Assembly: GCA_963794415.1 (NCBI GenBank)
Contig: CAWCDI010000001.1
Location: forward strand, 186,001 to 250,000
Length of the DNA: 64,000 bases
Direction of reading: 5' to 3'
Origin: CAVPTL01 sp963794415
GTDB taxonomy: Bacteria > Actinomycetota > Thermoleophilia > Gaiellales > JAICJC01
In this document: positions 41,314 to 49,672 of the stretch, piece by piece
How the letters are laid out: each line of letters starts with the position of its first letter
Numbering within the stretch: the stretch's first letter is position 1
The notes under the pieces: generated by a model
Seen by the model: the letters and a program-made list of their open reading frames with translations, nothing else
The model's database searches: none
Told to the model about the DNA's origin: nothing
Translations under genes and position numbers: made by a program

Positions 41314-42258
41314 CCGTGCGGGTGCTCTTCATCGGTGGTCTCGGGCGCAGCGGCTCGACCGTGCTCGACATGCTGCTCACCGGAGTGCCGGGCGTGGTCT
41401 CGATCGGCGAGGTGCGCCACCTCTGGGAGCGCGGCCTTCGCGACAACTCGCTGTGCGCGTGCGGGCAGCAGTTCCACGACTGCCCGTTCTGGCGTGAGGT
41501 GGGGGAGCAGGCTTTCGGCGGCTGGGACAGGCTCGACCCCGCCGAGGCGATCTCCACCGCGCGGAAGGCCGACCGCCACCGCCAGCTGATCTCGACCGCG
41601 GCGCACGCGCCGGTGGGCAAGGAGCGGCTCGAGCGCTATCAGCGCGCTCCTGCAGCCGCTCTTCGAGGCGGTCAAGGCGATCACCGGCGCAGAGCTGGTG
41701 GTGGACTCCAGCAAGGACGCGCCCCAGGGCTTCGCGCTTCGCACGGTGCCGGGCATCGATCTGCGCGCGGTGCACCTGGTGCGCGATAGCCGCGGGGTGG
41801 CGTTCTCGTGGGCCAAGTCGGTGCTGCGGCCCGACGACACCAGCGCCGACGGCCAGCTGATGACGCGCATGTCGCCCGGCAAGACCGCGCTCATGTGGAT
41901 GGATGCAGAACACGCTGATGGAGGTGCTCGGCCGAAGCGTGCCCACCACGCGCGTGCGCTACGAGGATCTCATGGCAAAGCCCGACCGCCAGCTTCGCCG
42001 CATCTTCCAGATCGCCGACGTCACGCGCCTGCCCAAGCGGCTGCTGGACGAGTCCGACGTGACCCGGTCGAAAACCACGCCATCGCCGGAAACCCCGTGC
42101 GGTTCTCGGCGGGGAAGACGCCGCTCAGGCTGGACGAGCAGTGGCGCACCGAGCTGCCCGGCGGCGACCGCCGCCTCGTGACGATGCTGACGGCGCCGAT
42201 GCTGCGGCGCTACGGGTACATCGGGAAGCCCGAGCGCACCCGGCTCCAGGCGCTGTGA
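41310..42258 (+). CDS. Sulfotransferase ST2 (about three apparent frameshifts)
   Basis: GTG 41310 begins MTVRVLFIGGLGRSGSTVLD, the 5'-PSB loop of PAPS sulfotransferases. Frame changes occur near 41645, 41900 and 42065; the pieces read LCACGQQFHDCPFWREVG, LVVDSSKDAPQGFALRTV, RAVHLVRDSRGVAFSWAKSV (3'-PB motif) and TRVRYEDLMAKPDRQLRRIF. Cysteines near the N-terminus recur in bacterial sulfotransferases of this group. The stop overlaps the next gene by 4 bases. Its co-transcription with Wzy and GT2 implies sulfation of the repeat unit. Confidence 0.75.
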
Positions 42259-43182
42259 GCGGCGCGCCGATCCTCGTCACCGGCATGCCGCGGTCGGGCA
42301 CGACGTGGGCGGCGCACATGCTGGCGGCCGGCAAGCAGGTGGCCTACATCAACGAGCCGCTCAACCCGCAGCACCCGCCGGGCGGCTCGCCCGGGAGTGC
42401 TGAACGCCGACGTCGAGCACCGGTTCCAGTACATCTGCGACGACAACGACCAGCGCTTCGCGCCCGCCTACCGCGACCTGCGTGGCGCTTCGCTACCGTC
42501 CGCTGGCAGAGCTCCGGCGAAACCACACGCTGCGCGACGTGCCGCGCCAGGCGCACTTCATCCGCACGTTCGCGGGCGGGCGGCTGCGGCAGCCGGCGCG
42601 TGCTGGTCGCCGATCCGTATGCGGTGTTCTCGATCCCGTGGTTTCTGGGCCGCGGGTTCCAGGTGGTGGTGATGGTGCGAAGCCCGGGGGCGACGGTGTC
42701 CAGCCGAAAGCGGCTGGGCTGGCTCTACGACATCGCAGAGCTCGAGCAGCAGCCGCTTCTGGTGCGCGACGTGCTGGGGCCGCTGGAGCTCCAGACGCGC
42801 ACCGACGCGACCGGCCGAGACGCGCAGATCATCGATACCGGCGCGCTTCTCTGGACGGCGATCTACGCGGCGGTGCACTCCTACCGCGACCTGCCCGGGA
42901 GCCTGCAGGTGGTGCGCCACGAGGATCTCTCACGCGAGCCGGAGGCCGAGTTCGGGCGGCTCTACGGGAGCCTGGGGCTCGAGTTCACGGCAGGGGCGGC
43001 GGCCGAGATCCGGCGCTCGACCACCGCGGCCACCACCGAGGTGCCCGTGAACGATCCCCACCAGGTGCGCCTCGATAGCCGCGCCAACCTGGAGAGCTGG
43101 AAGTCGCGCCTCACCGATGCCGAGCGCGAGCGCATCGCCGAGCTCACGCAGAGGCGTCGCGCAGCACTACTACGACGCGTAG
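42255..43182 (+). CDS. Sulfotransferase ST3 (about four apparent frameshifts)
   Basis: GTG 42255 starts MSGAPILVTGMPRSGTTWAA (5'-PSB loop) and continues YINEPLNP. Frame changes occur near 42398, 42482, 42592 and 43153; pieces include VEHRFQYICDDNDQRFAPAY, RQAHFIRTFAGGRLRQP, FQVVVMVRSPGATVSSRKRL (3'-PB motif), VVRHEDLSREPEAEFGRLYG and a C-terminal AQHYYDA ending at TAG 43180-43182. It is closely similar in layout to ST6 at 61768 (EPLNP/EPFSP, VRHEDLS), so the two are probably homologous enzymes acting on related sites. Confidence 0.75.
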
Positions 43183-43279
43183 CGCTCACGCGCGGCGGCG
43201 TTTCCCAACCGCCCCCGCGCGGGAATACTCAGGATGGTTCAGCAGTGAGCCCGACGGTGGGGAGGGGGGCCTTGCTGAC

Positions 43280-43483
43280 ATGACTGAGGCACAGCTCGAG
43301 CACGAGCTTCGAACGCAGCTTCGCAACAGCCAGATGCGGTGTGACCGGCTCGAACGGATCGCCCGGGAGGTGAACACGTTCGCCTACGGGCAGCAGAGGC
43401 GCGGCGACATGGAGCGGCTCAGATTCGCGCTGAACGCCGCCGGCTACACGGTGCCGGGGACGGGCGACGACGGGGACGAGTGA
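43280..43483 (+). CDS. Small coiled-coil hypothetical protein (67 aa)
   Basis: ATG 43280 follows a GGAGGGGGG ribosome-binding stretch. The product, beginning MTEAQLEHELRTQLRNSQMR, is charged and helical in its first 50 residues with heptad-like leucines, then ends in an acidic GDDGDE tail. No family is recognised. It sits alone after the sulfotransferase operon and could be its last member (97-base gap). Confidence 0.55.
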   Translation: MTEAQLEHELRTQLRNSQMRCDRLERIAREVNTFAYGQQRRGDMERLRFALNAAGYTVPGTGDDGDE

Positions 43484-43492
43484 GCCCATACC

Positions 43493-43521
43493 TTGACAGT
43501 CATAGTAGGTGGCGCTACGCT
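43493..43521 (+). promoter_or_regulatory. Promoter for a leaderless GTG gene
   Basis: TTGACA (43493-43498), a 17-base spacer and TACGCT (43516-43521) form a near-perfect primary-sigma promoter. The GTG at 43529 lies 7 bases after the -10 hexamer, where transcription should start, so the mRNA is probably leaderless and this fixes the start codon. Confidence 0.7.
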
Positions 43522-43528
43522 CTGTCGC

Positions 43529-43954
43529 GTGAAGCGCCTTGCGTTAATTCTCGTGATCGCGTGTTGCAGCATTGCCGGCGCGACGGCGGTGGCTCAATCA
43601 GCGCCAGCCACCGTCACGACCTCGCCTGCCGAGCCGTCAACGATGTCGCTGTCGAGCAGCCCACACTGCGTTCACCTCCCATTCATACTGCACACGAGCG
43701 TCTACCGACGGGTCACGATGATCATCCGGCGCCCGGACATTCCGAACCACTACAAGGCTCTCCAGCCGGTCGGGGGGACGACGGGCACGCACGCCGTTCT
43801 GTTCTGCGACTTCTCGTTTGATGGCCTGCCGGTCTCCCGCTTGCCGGGCAGCTACACCTGGTACGCGTGCCTGGGGCCGGTGCCGGTTCCGTCCAGGCAC
43901 ACGGTGACCTGTTCGGCGCGATCGCCGAAGCGGTGGGTGACCTTCACCTCGTAG
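43529..43954 (+). CDS. Small secreted Cys-containing protein (141 aa)
   Basis: From GTG 43529 the product starts MKRLALILVIACCSIAGATA, a signal peptide with a possible lipobox-like CC, and continues with a Ser/Thr-rich linker and a beta-rich domain (HAVLFCDFSFDGLPVSRLPG and SYTWYACLG). The pairs of cysteines suggest disulfides outside the cell. No family is recognised. The upstream promoter is one of the clearest in the window. Confidence 0.6.
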   Translation: MKRLALILVIACCSIAGATAVAQSAPATVTTSPAEPSTMSLSSSPHCVHLPFILHTSVYRRVTMIIRRPDIPNHYKALQPVGGTTGTHAVLFCDFSFDGLPVSRLPGSYTWYACLGPVPVPSRHTVTCSARSPKRWVTFTS

Positions 43955-43975
43955 GCCGGCGGTGCCGGGAGTCGC

Positions 43976-44131
43976 TCAGGACACGCCGTGGTTGTTCGGC
44001 GTGCCGCCGTGCTCGCCGCTATGCGGCGCGCCGTGAAACTGCTCCGGCACGCCCACATCCTCGGTGTACGGCTTGCGGTTCCCGGGCGGCGTGAGCTTCT
44101 GCTTGATCGTGTGGAGGAGCTTTCCCAGCAT
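43976..44131 (-). CDS. Small His/Gly-rich protein, paralogue A (51 aa)
   Basis: ATG 44131 to TGA 43978-43976 encodes a peptide starting MLGKLLHTIKQKLTPPGNRK and continuing with PYTEDVGVPEQ and a tail rich in His and Gly (HSGEHGGTPNNH). A second gene at 44258-44404 has the same plan: a short amphipathic N-terminus, an identical KLTPPGNRKPYTEDV block, and the GEHG-x-TP-x-NH tail. Conservation between the two copies at protein level is the evidence that both are real. Their function is unknown; the His-rich tail might bind metal. Confidence 0.7.
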   Translation of the reverse strand: MLGKLLHTIKQKLTPPGNRKPYTEDVGVPEQFHGAPHSGEHGGTPNNHGVS

Positions 44132-44257
44132 GTGACAGCAGTATCGGCGAGATCGCGCTGAGGCACGAGGCGCTCTCGCCCCGTGCCCCAGACGTCCTCA
44201 ACCTGGCATGCAGATCAAGACGCTCTGCGCGGGCAGTTTCTTCCGTCGCCGATCAGG

Positions 44258-44404
44258 TCAGTGGTTGGTCGGCGTGTCGCCGTGCTCACCGCCGTGCGGT
44301 GCGCTGTGCGGCTGATCCTTCACCGTCACGTCCTCGGTGTACGGCTTGCGGTTCCCGGGCGGCGTCAGCTTCTGCCTGATCCAATGGAGGATCCTCGCGA
44401 TCAT
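44258..44404 (-). CDS. Small His/Gly-rich protein, paralogue B (48 aa)
   Basis: ATG 44404 to TGA 44260-44258 encodes MIARILHWIRQKLTPPGNRK, then PYTEDVTVKDQPHSAPHGG and EHGDTPTNH. The central block is identical to paralogue A while the flanks differ, so the block is under selection. The start lies inside the 3' part of the PAP2 reading frame, implying either overlapping genes or a misplaced PAP2 end. The N-terminal helix is amphipathic and could lie on the membrane next to the PAP2 enzyme. Confidence 0.7.
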   Translation of the reverse strand: MIARILHWIRQKLTPPGNRKPYTEDVTVKDQPHSAPHGGEHGDTPTNH

Positions 44405-45008
44405 GTTGCAGAAGCATCGCATGCACCGCGGTCACGATCGCACATCCGCCGAGCACGCCTCCGAGCACCTCCGACGGCGTGTGCATGCCGGTCAGCTCCA
44501 CCACGCACGAGACGTAGACGACCAGCGCGATCCACGCCCAGCGAAGCCGCGGCCACGCCGCCGTGAGCGCGCCGGCGACCACCACGATCCGCATCACGTG
44601 CCCCGACGGAAACGAGCCCTGCGCGAGCGAGGTGCCGGCCAGGCTATGAGGGCTCGCGTGGGGGCGGGTGATGAGCGCCTTGCCGATGAGCTCGATCACC
44701 AGGCTGGTCGCAAACGCCGCTACCCAGAGCACGGCCTCGCGCCGGCGGTCGCGCAGCTTGTACGCCGCGAGCGCCAGGAGCACGGCCGCCACCGGAATCT
44801 CTGCCACATCCGCGAGCCACTTCCAGTCGAACGTGTGCGTGCGCAGGTGGTGGTAGGCCCACCGGTCTACCTGGCGAAACACGCCCTGATCCACGCAGAT
44901 CCCCACCACCAGGAACGCCGCGAAGAGCAGGCCGGGCACCAGCCAGGGGTGGGGCGGGCTCACGCGCCGGTGCGAGGCGGGCGTCGTGAGTGGCTGGTCG
45001 ATATCCAT
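44286..45008 (-). CDS. PAP2-family phosphatase (lipid/undecaprenyl-diphosphate phosphatase-like)
   Basis: From ATG 45008 the protein starts MDIDQPLTTPASHRRV and has six hydrophobic helices. The PAP2 motifs are KALITRPHASP (K-x6-RP-like), GSFPSGHVMR (PSGH) and ELTGMHTPSEVLGG (nucleophile His, with Glu in place of the usual Asp). Unlike the PAP2-like protein at 35610 it keeps the PSGH histidine. After HAMLLQ the frame runs in an out-of-frame overlap with the small gene at 44258-44404 as far as 44286; the true C-terminus may lie near 44400 if a base is wrong there. Confidence 0.75.
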   Translation of the reverse strand: MDIDQPLTTPASHRRVSPPHPWLVPGLLFAAFLVVGICVDQGVFRQVDRWAYHHLRTHTFDWKWLADVAEIPVAAVLLALAAYKLRDRRREAVLWVAAFATSLVIELIGKALITRPHASPHSLAGTSLAQGSFPSGHVMRIVVVAGALTAAWPRLRWAWIALVVYVSCVVELTGMHTPSEVLGGVLGGCAIVTAVHAMLLQHDREDPPLDQAEADAAREPQAVHRGRDGEGSAAQRTARR

Positions 45009-45072
45009 GCGCTCACCCAAGGGTACGAGCCGCGGGTAGCCAGGGCGAGCACTCGCCATTACACTTGGGTCG

Positions 45073-45270
45073 ATGCAGGTATCCGTTGACCAGCTGACCT
45101 CGATCCTCCCGATCATCGCCATGGTGCTCGTCTCCGTGGTGTTCGGGTGGGTGCTGGCACGCGGCGACGATGCCAACGCACGCAAGCGTCGCTCCATGCG
45201 CATCGCGCTTCTCCAGCGTCGCGACGAGAAGCGCGCGCAGGCCGCGCAGCAGCCTCCGCCAGTCCTGTAA
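45073..45270 (+). CDS. Small single-pass membrane protein (65 aa)
   Basis: ATG 45073 encodes MQVSVDQLTSILPIIAMVLV followed by SVVFGWVLARGD, one transmembrane helix (about residues 10-30), and a strongly basic, Gln-rich cytoplasmic tail (NARKRRSMRIALLQRRDEKR). This looks like a small membrane adaptor. It is divergent from the PAP2 gene 64 bases away. No family is recognised. Confidence 0.55.
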   Translation: MQVSVDQLTSILPIIAMVLVSVVFGWVLARGDDANARKRRSMRIALLQRRDEKRAQAAQQPPPVL

Positions 45271-45333
45271 AGCTTCGGTCAAAGTTCGGCGAAACGGTCG
45301 AAGTCCGGCCGGAACGGGTACTAGGGTGGAGCT

Positions 45334-45465
45334 ATGACGATCTCCGCTTCACGTCTCCGTGTGGCTGTATCGGCTCTCGGAATCACCACGATGGCGCTGA
45401 CCCTCACCCGCCGGTCGCAGCGGCGGAGGGCCGATCTCGAGGCGTTCCTCTCGCGTCGCGACTAG
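45334..45465 (+). CDS. Small basic protein (43 aa)
   Basis: ATG 45334, preceded by GGTGGAG, opens a 43-codon frame ending at TAG 45463-45465. The product starts MTISASRLRVAVSALGITTM, a hydrophobic stretch, then becomes arginine-rich (LTRRSQRRRADLEAFLSRRD). The layout, a hydrophobic helix then a basic tail, resembles that of the preceding 65-residue protein. It may be a small membrane protein; length alone does not exclude chance. Confidence 0.4.
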   Translation: MTISASRLRVAVSALGITTMALTLTRRSQRRRADLEAFLSRRD

Positions 45466-45534
45466 CGCTCCCGCCGGTCAATCCGGCTCTGTGATCGCCG
45501 TCAACGACTGCCACGCTCGCCCGGCACAAACTTC

Positions 45535-45563
45535 GTGACATGGATTGCGTGCGGCGATATGCT
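45535..45563 (+). promoter_or_regulatory. Promoter of the signalling operon
   Basis: GTGACA (45535-45540), a 17-base spacer and TATGCT (45558-45563) fit the primary-sigma consensus. Transcription would begin near 45570, right at the palindrome 45571-45586, and the GTG start lies at 45596. Confidence 0.6.
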
Positions 45564-45570
45564 CGCCGTA

Positions 45571-45586
45571 CTTCTTCGCGAAGAAG
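45571..45586. promoter_or_regulatory. 16-bp palindrome at the transcript start of the kinase operon
   Basis: CTTCTTCGCGAAGAAG is a perfect palindrome positioned directly after the predicted -10 box. Its right arm overlaps the AAGAAGGGA ribosome-binding sequence (45581-45589). It could be a repressor operator at the start site or a hairpin that masks the ribosome-binding site. Confidence 0.5.
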
Positions 45587-45595
45587 GGACATGCC

Positions 45596-48219
45596 GTGGC
45601 GAGTGGATCTCAGCACGTGGACGTCGAGCAGCTCTCTCGCGAGCTGGCCGAGGCCATCGAGCAGCAGGACGCGCTCGGCCGGGTGCTCGAGGCCATCGGC
45701 CGGCCCTCGTCGGAGCTCACGTCGGTGTTCGACACGGTGCTGCAGCACGCCGTGCGGCTGTGCAAGGCCGACTCGGGAATGATCTGGCAGCGCGACGGCG
45801 AGGTCTACCGGCTCGCAGGCGCGCTGGGCGGCCCCGAGCCGTATCGGCAGATGCTCGCCTCGCAGACCATCGCGGTCTCCTCGGGCACCACGGCCGCCGA
45901 CGAGATCGGCATGGTCGGCCTGGTGGGCCTCGAGCGGCGCACGGTGATCATCGACGACGCCCGCAGCGACCCCCGCTACGGGTGGCCCCAGGCGGCGGAG
46001 CTCGGGGGTCTTCGCTCGATGCTGGGCATCCCGATGCTCGCCCAGGATCACATCCTCGGCGTCATCGTCCTCAACCGCCATTCAGTGCAGCCGTTCGACG
46101 GCTGCACCGTCGCGCTTGCCACCACGTTTGCGACGCAGGGCGCCATCGCCATCCAGCACGTGCGGCTGGTGCGCGAGCTGGAGGAGCGCGGCGCCGACCT
46201 CGCGCGCTCGGTGGACGAGCTGCGGGTGCTGGGCGAGATCAGCCAGGCGGTGGGCTCGAGCCTCGATGTGGTCGAGGTGCTCACCACCATCGTGCACCGC
46301 GCGGTGGAGCTCTCGCGCGCCGAGGGCGGATCGATCTTCGAGTACGACGCCGAGTCGGAGTGCTTCCACGTGCGCGCCGTGTACGGCACCGACCTCGAGC
46401 TGATCGAGCGCATCCGCCGCCATCACATCGGCATCGCCGACACGTTCGTGGGGCGGACCGCGAGGAGCGGCGAGCCGCAGCAGTCGTCCGACCTGAACCT
46501 CGAGCCGGGCGACCCGCACATCAACGAGCTGCGCGACGCCGGCTGGCGCGCGCTCCTGGTGGTGCCGCTCCTGCGCGAGAACGAGATCATCGGGGCGCTC
46601 GCCGTTCGCAGGCACCAGCCCGGGCGCTTCTCGGCGCAGACCGCCGACCTGCTCGAGACCCTGGCCAACCAGTCGGCCGTCGCCATCCACAACGCCCGCG
46701 TCTACCGCCAGCTCGAGGAGAAGACCCAGCAGCTGGAGGTGGCGAGCGAGCACAAGTCGGAGTTCCTCGCCGGGATGTCGCACGAGCTCCGCACCCCCCT
46801 GAACGCCGTGATCGGGTTCTCGGACGTGCTGCTCGAGCGGATGTTCGGCGACATCAACCCGCGCCAGGAGGAGTACCTCAACGACATCCGAAACGCGGGC
46901 CGCCACCTGCTGGAGCTGATCAACGAGATCCTCGACCTCTCGAAGGTGGAGGCAGGCCGCATGGAGCTCGACCTCGGCCCGGTCTCGATCCCGCGCCTGG
47001 TCGATCAGACCGTGGCGATGGTGCGGGAGCGCGCCACCCAGCACCGCATCGCGATCCACGTCGATCTGGCCGACGAGCTGGGAGACGTGTGGGCCGATGA
47101 GCTGAAGCTCACGCAGGTGACGCTCAACCTCATCTCGAACGCCGTGAAGTTCACGGGCGACGGCGGCTCGGTCACCATCTCGGGCGAGGTGATCGGTGCC
47201 GACGCGCAGGTGACCGTGACCGATACCGGCCAGGGCATCCCCGCCGAGGATCACCACCGCATCTTCGAGGCGTTCCAGCGCGGCGGCCGCACGGCCCGCC
47301 AGAGCACCGAGGGCACGGGCCTTGGGCTCACGCTCTCCAAGCGCATCGTGAACCTCCACGGCGGCCGGATGTGGATGTCGAGCCGCGTGGGGGTGGGGAG
47401 CACGTTCGGGTTCTCGGTGCCCATCGGCCAGCGGCCGCAGCCGCCCGCCCCTCCGCGGGACGCGAGCGACCAGTCGCGCACCACCATCCTCATCGTGGAG
47501 GACGATCCGCAGTCGGCCGACCTCCTCTCGCTCTACCTGGAGGGCATCGACGTGGACCTGCTGCTTGCCCGAGACGGGGTGGAGGGGCTCGAGATCGCGC
47601 GTCAGCAGCACCCCGACGCCGTCATCCTCGACATCCGGCTGCCGCGCCTCGACGGCTGGGATCTGCTCGCGCTCCTGAAGGCCGACCCCGCCACGGCCAC
47701 CGTGCCGGTGGTGATCGTCTCGATGCTGGACGAGCGCGGCAAGGGCGTCGCCCTCGGCGCTGCCGAGTACCTGCTGAAGCCGGTGAGCCGCACCCAGGTG
47801 CGAGACGCGCTTGCCCGCGTGCTCCCGAGCGCCGTGAAGGGCACCGTGGTGGTGATCGACGGCGACCCCGCCGAGCTTCGCCTCATCGACGCCATCCTGA
47901 GCCCCGAGGGCTACACCGTGATGGGCGTCTCGGACGACGAGGCGGGCATCCAGGTGGTGCGCCGCGAGCAGCCGGCAGTGGTGCTGATCGACCTGATGGA
48001 GCCCGACATCGACGGCTTCGCGGTGGTGAGCCGCCTCCGCGCCGATCCCGAGACCGCGCACGTGCCCATCATCTTCCTGGGCCCGAGCGACATCCACCCC
48101 GACGACCGCCGCCGCTTCGCCGGCCAGATCAACCACCTGGCCGAGGAGGGCGAGCTCGGCCGCGAGGAGCTGCTGCCGCCGTCAACCGACTGCGACGGGT
48201 GCCGGAGGCGGCGCCGTGA
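45596..48219 (+). CDS. GAF-GAF hybrid sensor histidine kinase with two receiver domains (frameshift near its end)
   Basis: From GTG 45596 about 875 residues: two GAF domains (about 30-190 and 205-375), a HisKA helix FLAGMSHELRTPLNAVIGFS with the phospho-His, and HATPase boxes QVTLNLISNAVKFT, DTGQGIPAEDH and GTGLGLTLSKR. Receiver 1 has VEDD, VILDIRLPRLDG and LLKPV. Receiver 2 is degenerate, with IDGDP and LIDLMEPDIDG but no conserved Lys. Near 48175 one G seems to be missing; the repaired frame ends AAVNRLRRVPEAAP with TGA 48217-48219 overlapping the next gene. Reading on without repair creates a spurious 1,300-residue fusion with the downstream cyclase. Confidence 0.82.
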
Positions 48220-48578
48220 CGCTCATCCTCATCGTCGAGGACAACCCGCGCAACCTGAAGCTCGCGCGAGACATCCTCGAGCACCACGGCTACGACACCA
48301 TCCACGCCACCGATGCCGGCGCGGGCATCGACCTGGCGCGCGAGCGAAGCCCCGACCTGACGCTCATGGACATCCAGCTGCCCGGCATGGACGGCACCCA
48401 GGCCCTCGACGTGCTCCGCGCGGATCCCGGCACCCGCGACCTGAAGGTGGTGGCCTTCACCGCGTTTGCCATGGCGCGCGACCGCGAGAGCCTGCTCGAT
48501 CACGGCTTCGACGGGTACCTGAAGAAGCCGCTCGACGTGAAGCTCTTCCCGGGCCAGATCGCGGAGTTCCTCCAGTGA
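48216..48578 (+). CDS. Single-domain response regulator (DivK/CheY-like)
   Basis: A 120-residue receiver starting at GTG 48216. It has the acidic pair in ILIVEDNPRNLKLARDILEH, the phospho-acceptor Asp in LTLMDIQLPGMDG, Thr/Ser in VVAFTAFAMA and Lys in GYLKKPLD, so it is fully equipped. The GHGYD-like sequence and DivK-like N-x-R-N suggest a phosphorelay shuttle. It lies, with 4-base overlaps on both sides, between the hybrid kinase and the receiver-cyclase, a natural carrier of phosphoryl groups between them. Confidence 0.9.
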   Translation: MTLILIVEDNPRNLKLARDILEHHGYDTIHATDAGAGIDLARERSPDLTLMDIQLPGMDGTQALDVLRADPGTRDLKVVAFTAFAMARDRESLLDHGFDGYLKKPLDVKLFPGQIAEFLQ

Positions 48579-49672
48579 GCCACCCGACCGTGCTCGTGGT
48601 TGACGACCGGCACGAAAACGTGCGGCTCCTGCAGGCCATCCTCGAGCCGCGCGGCTACTCGGTCGAGACGGCGACCTCGGGCGCGGAGGCGCTTCGCCTG
48701 GCGGTGAGCCACCCCATCGACATCGTGCTGCTCGATGTGATCATGCCGGTGATGGACGGCTACGAGGTGTGTCGCCGGCTGCGGCTGAACGGCGCGACCC
48801 GGTTCCTGCCGGTGGTGATGATCACGGCCAGCGACGACGCCGAGAAGCTCGCGGCCATCGACGCCGGCGCCGACGACTTCATCGCAAAGCCGTTCGACCA
48901 GGCAGAGCTGCTCTCGCGCGTGCGCTCGCTCATCCGCATCAAGCACTTCCACGACACCATCCTGCGGCAGACCGCCGAGCTCGAGGACTGGAACCACCGG
49001 CTCGAGCACAGGGTGTCCGACCAGGTTGCAGAGCTCGAGCGGCTCGCCCGGCTCAAGCGGTTCCTGCCGCCGCAGCTCGTGGAGCTGGTGGTGGAGACGG
49101 GCGACGAGTCGTTCCTCGAGAGCCACCGCCGGGAGATCACGGTGGTGTTCTGCGACCTGCGCGGCTTCACAGCGTTCGCCGAGGCCTCCGAGCCCGAGGA
49201 CGTGATGGCTGTGCTGAGCGAGTTCCACGAGGCCCTCGGCCGGCTCGTCTACGAGTTCGAGGGCACGCTCGACGGCTACTCGGGCGACGGCATGATGGTG
49301 TTCTTCAACGACCCGATCCCCTGCGACGACGGCCCGCAGCGCGCCATCCGCATGGCCGTTTGCATGCGCGAGGCGGTGGAGCTGCTGGCCGAGGGCTGGC
49401 ATCGCCTCGGCCACGACCTGCACTTCGGCGTGGGCATCGCCCAGGGCCACGCGACGCTCGGCCGGATCGGCTTCGAGGGCCGCTTCGACTACACGGCCAT
49501 CGGCAGCGTCACCAACCTCGCCGCCCGGCTCTGCGCCGAGGCCCGCCCCGGCCAGATCCTGGTGAGCCAGCGCGTGTACGCCGCAATCGAGGAGCTCGCC
49601 GAGGCCGAGCACATCGGCGATCTGCACCTCAAGGGGTTCTCGCGGCCGATGGCGGCCTACAGCTTGAGCTAG
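48575..49672 (+). CDS. Receiver-linked class III adenylate/guanylate cyclase
   Basis: A 365-residue protein from GTG 48575. The receiver domain (about 1-125) has VVDDRHENVRLLQ, VLLDVIMPVMDG and FIAKPF. A coiled-coil linker (about 130-180) leads to a cyclase homology domain with VVFCDLRGFT (metal Asp), GYSGDGMMVFF (second metal Asp) and DYTAIGSVTNLAARL (transition-state Asn and Arg). The position usually occupied by the purine-specifying Lys holds Gly, so nucleotide preference is uncertain. Phosphorylation from the upstream kinase and shuttle should control cyclic-nucleotide synthesis. Confidence 0.87.
   Translation: MSHPTVLVVDDRHENVRLLQAILEPRGYSVETATSGAEALRLAVSHPIDIVLLDVIMPVMDGYEVCRRLRLNGATRFLPVVMITASDDAEKLAAIDAGADDFIAKPFDQAELLSRVRSLIRIKHFHDTILRQTAELEDWNHRLEHRVSDQVAELERLARLKRFLPPQLVELVVETGDESFLESHRREITVVFCDLRGFTAFAEASEPEDVMAVLSEFHEALGRLVYEFEGTLDGYSGDGMMVFFNDPIPCDDGPQRAIRMAVCMREAVELLAEGWHRLGHDLHFGVGIAQGHATLGRIGFEGRFDYTAIGSVTNLAARLCAEARPGQILVSQRVYAAIEELAEAEHIGDLHLKGFSRPMAAYSLS

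Noticed and set aside
39059..43182. Programmed ribosomal frameshifting
   Set aside because: Shifts are too many, occur in both directions and lack a common slippery sequence or downstream structure.
45545..49672. Single 1,375-residue kinase-cyclase fusion protein
   Set aside because: The middle section reads the conserved lone receiver in the wrong frame as Arg/Pro/His-rich sequence; three overlapping genes explain the region after one base is restored.
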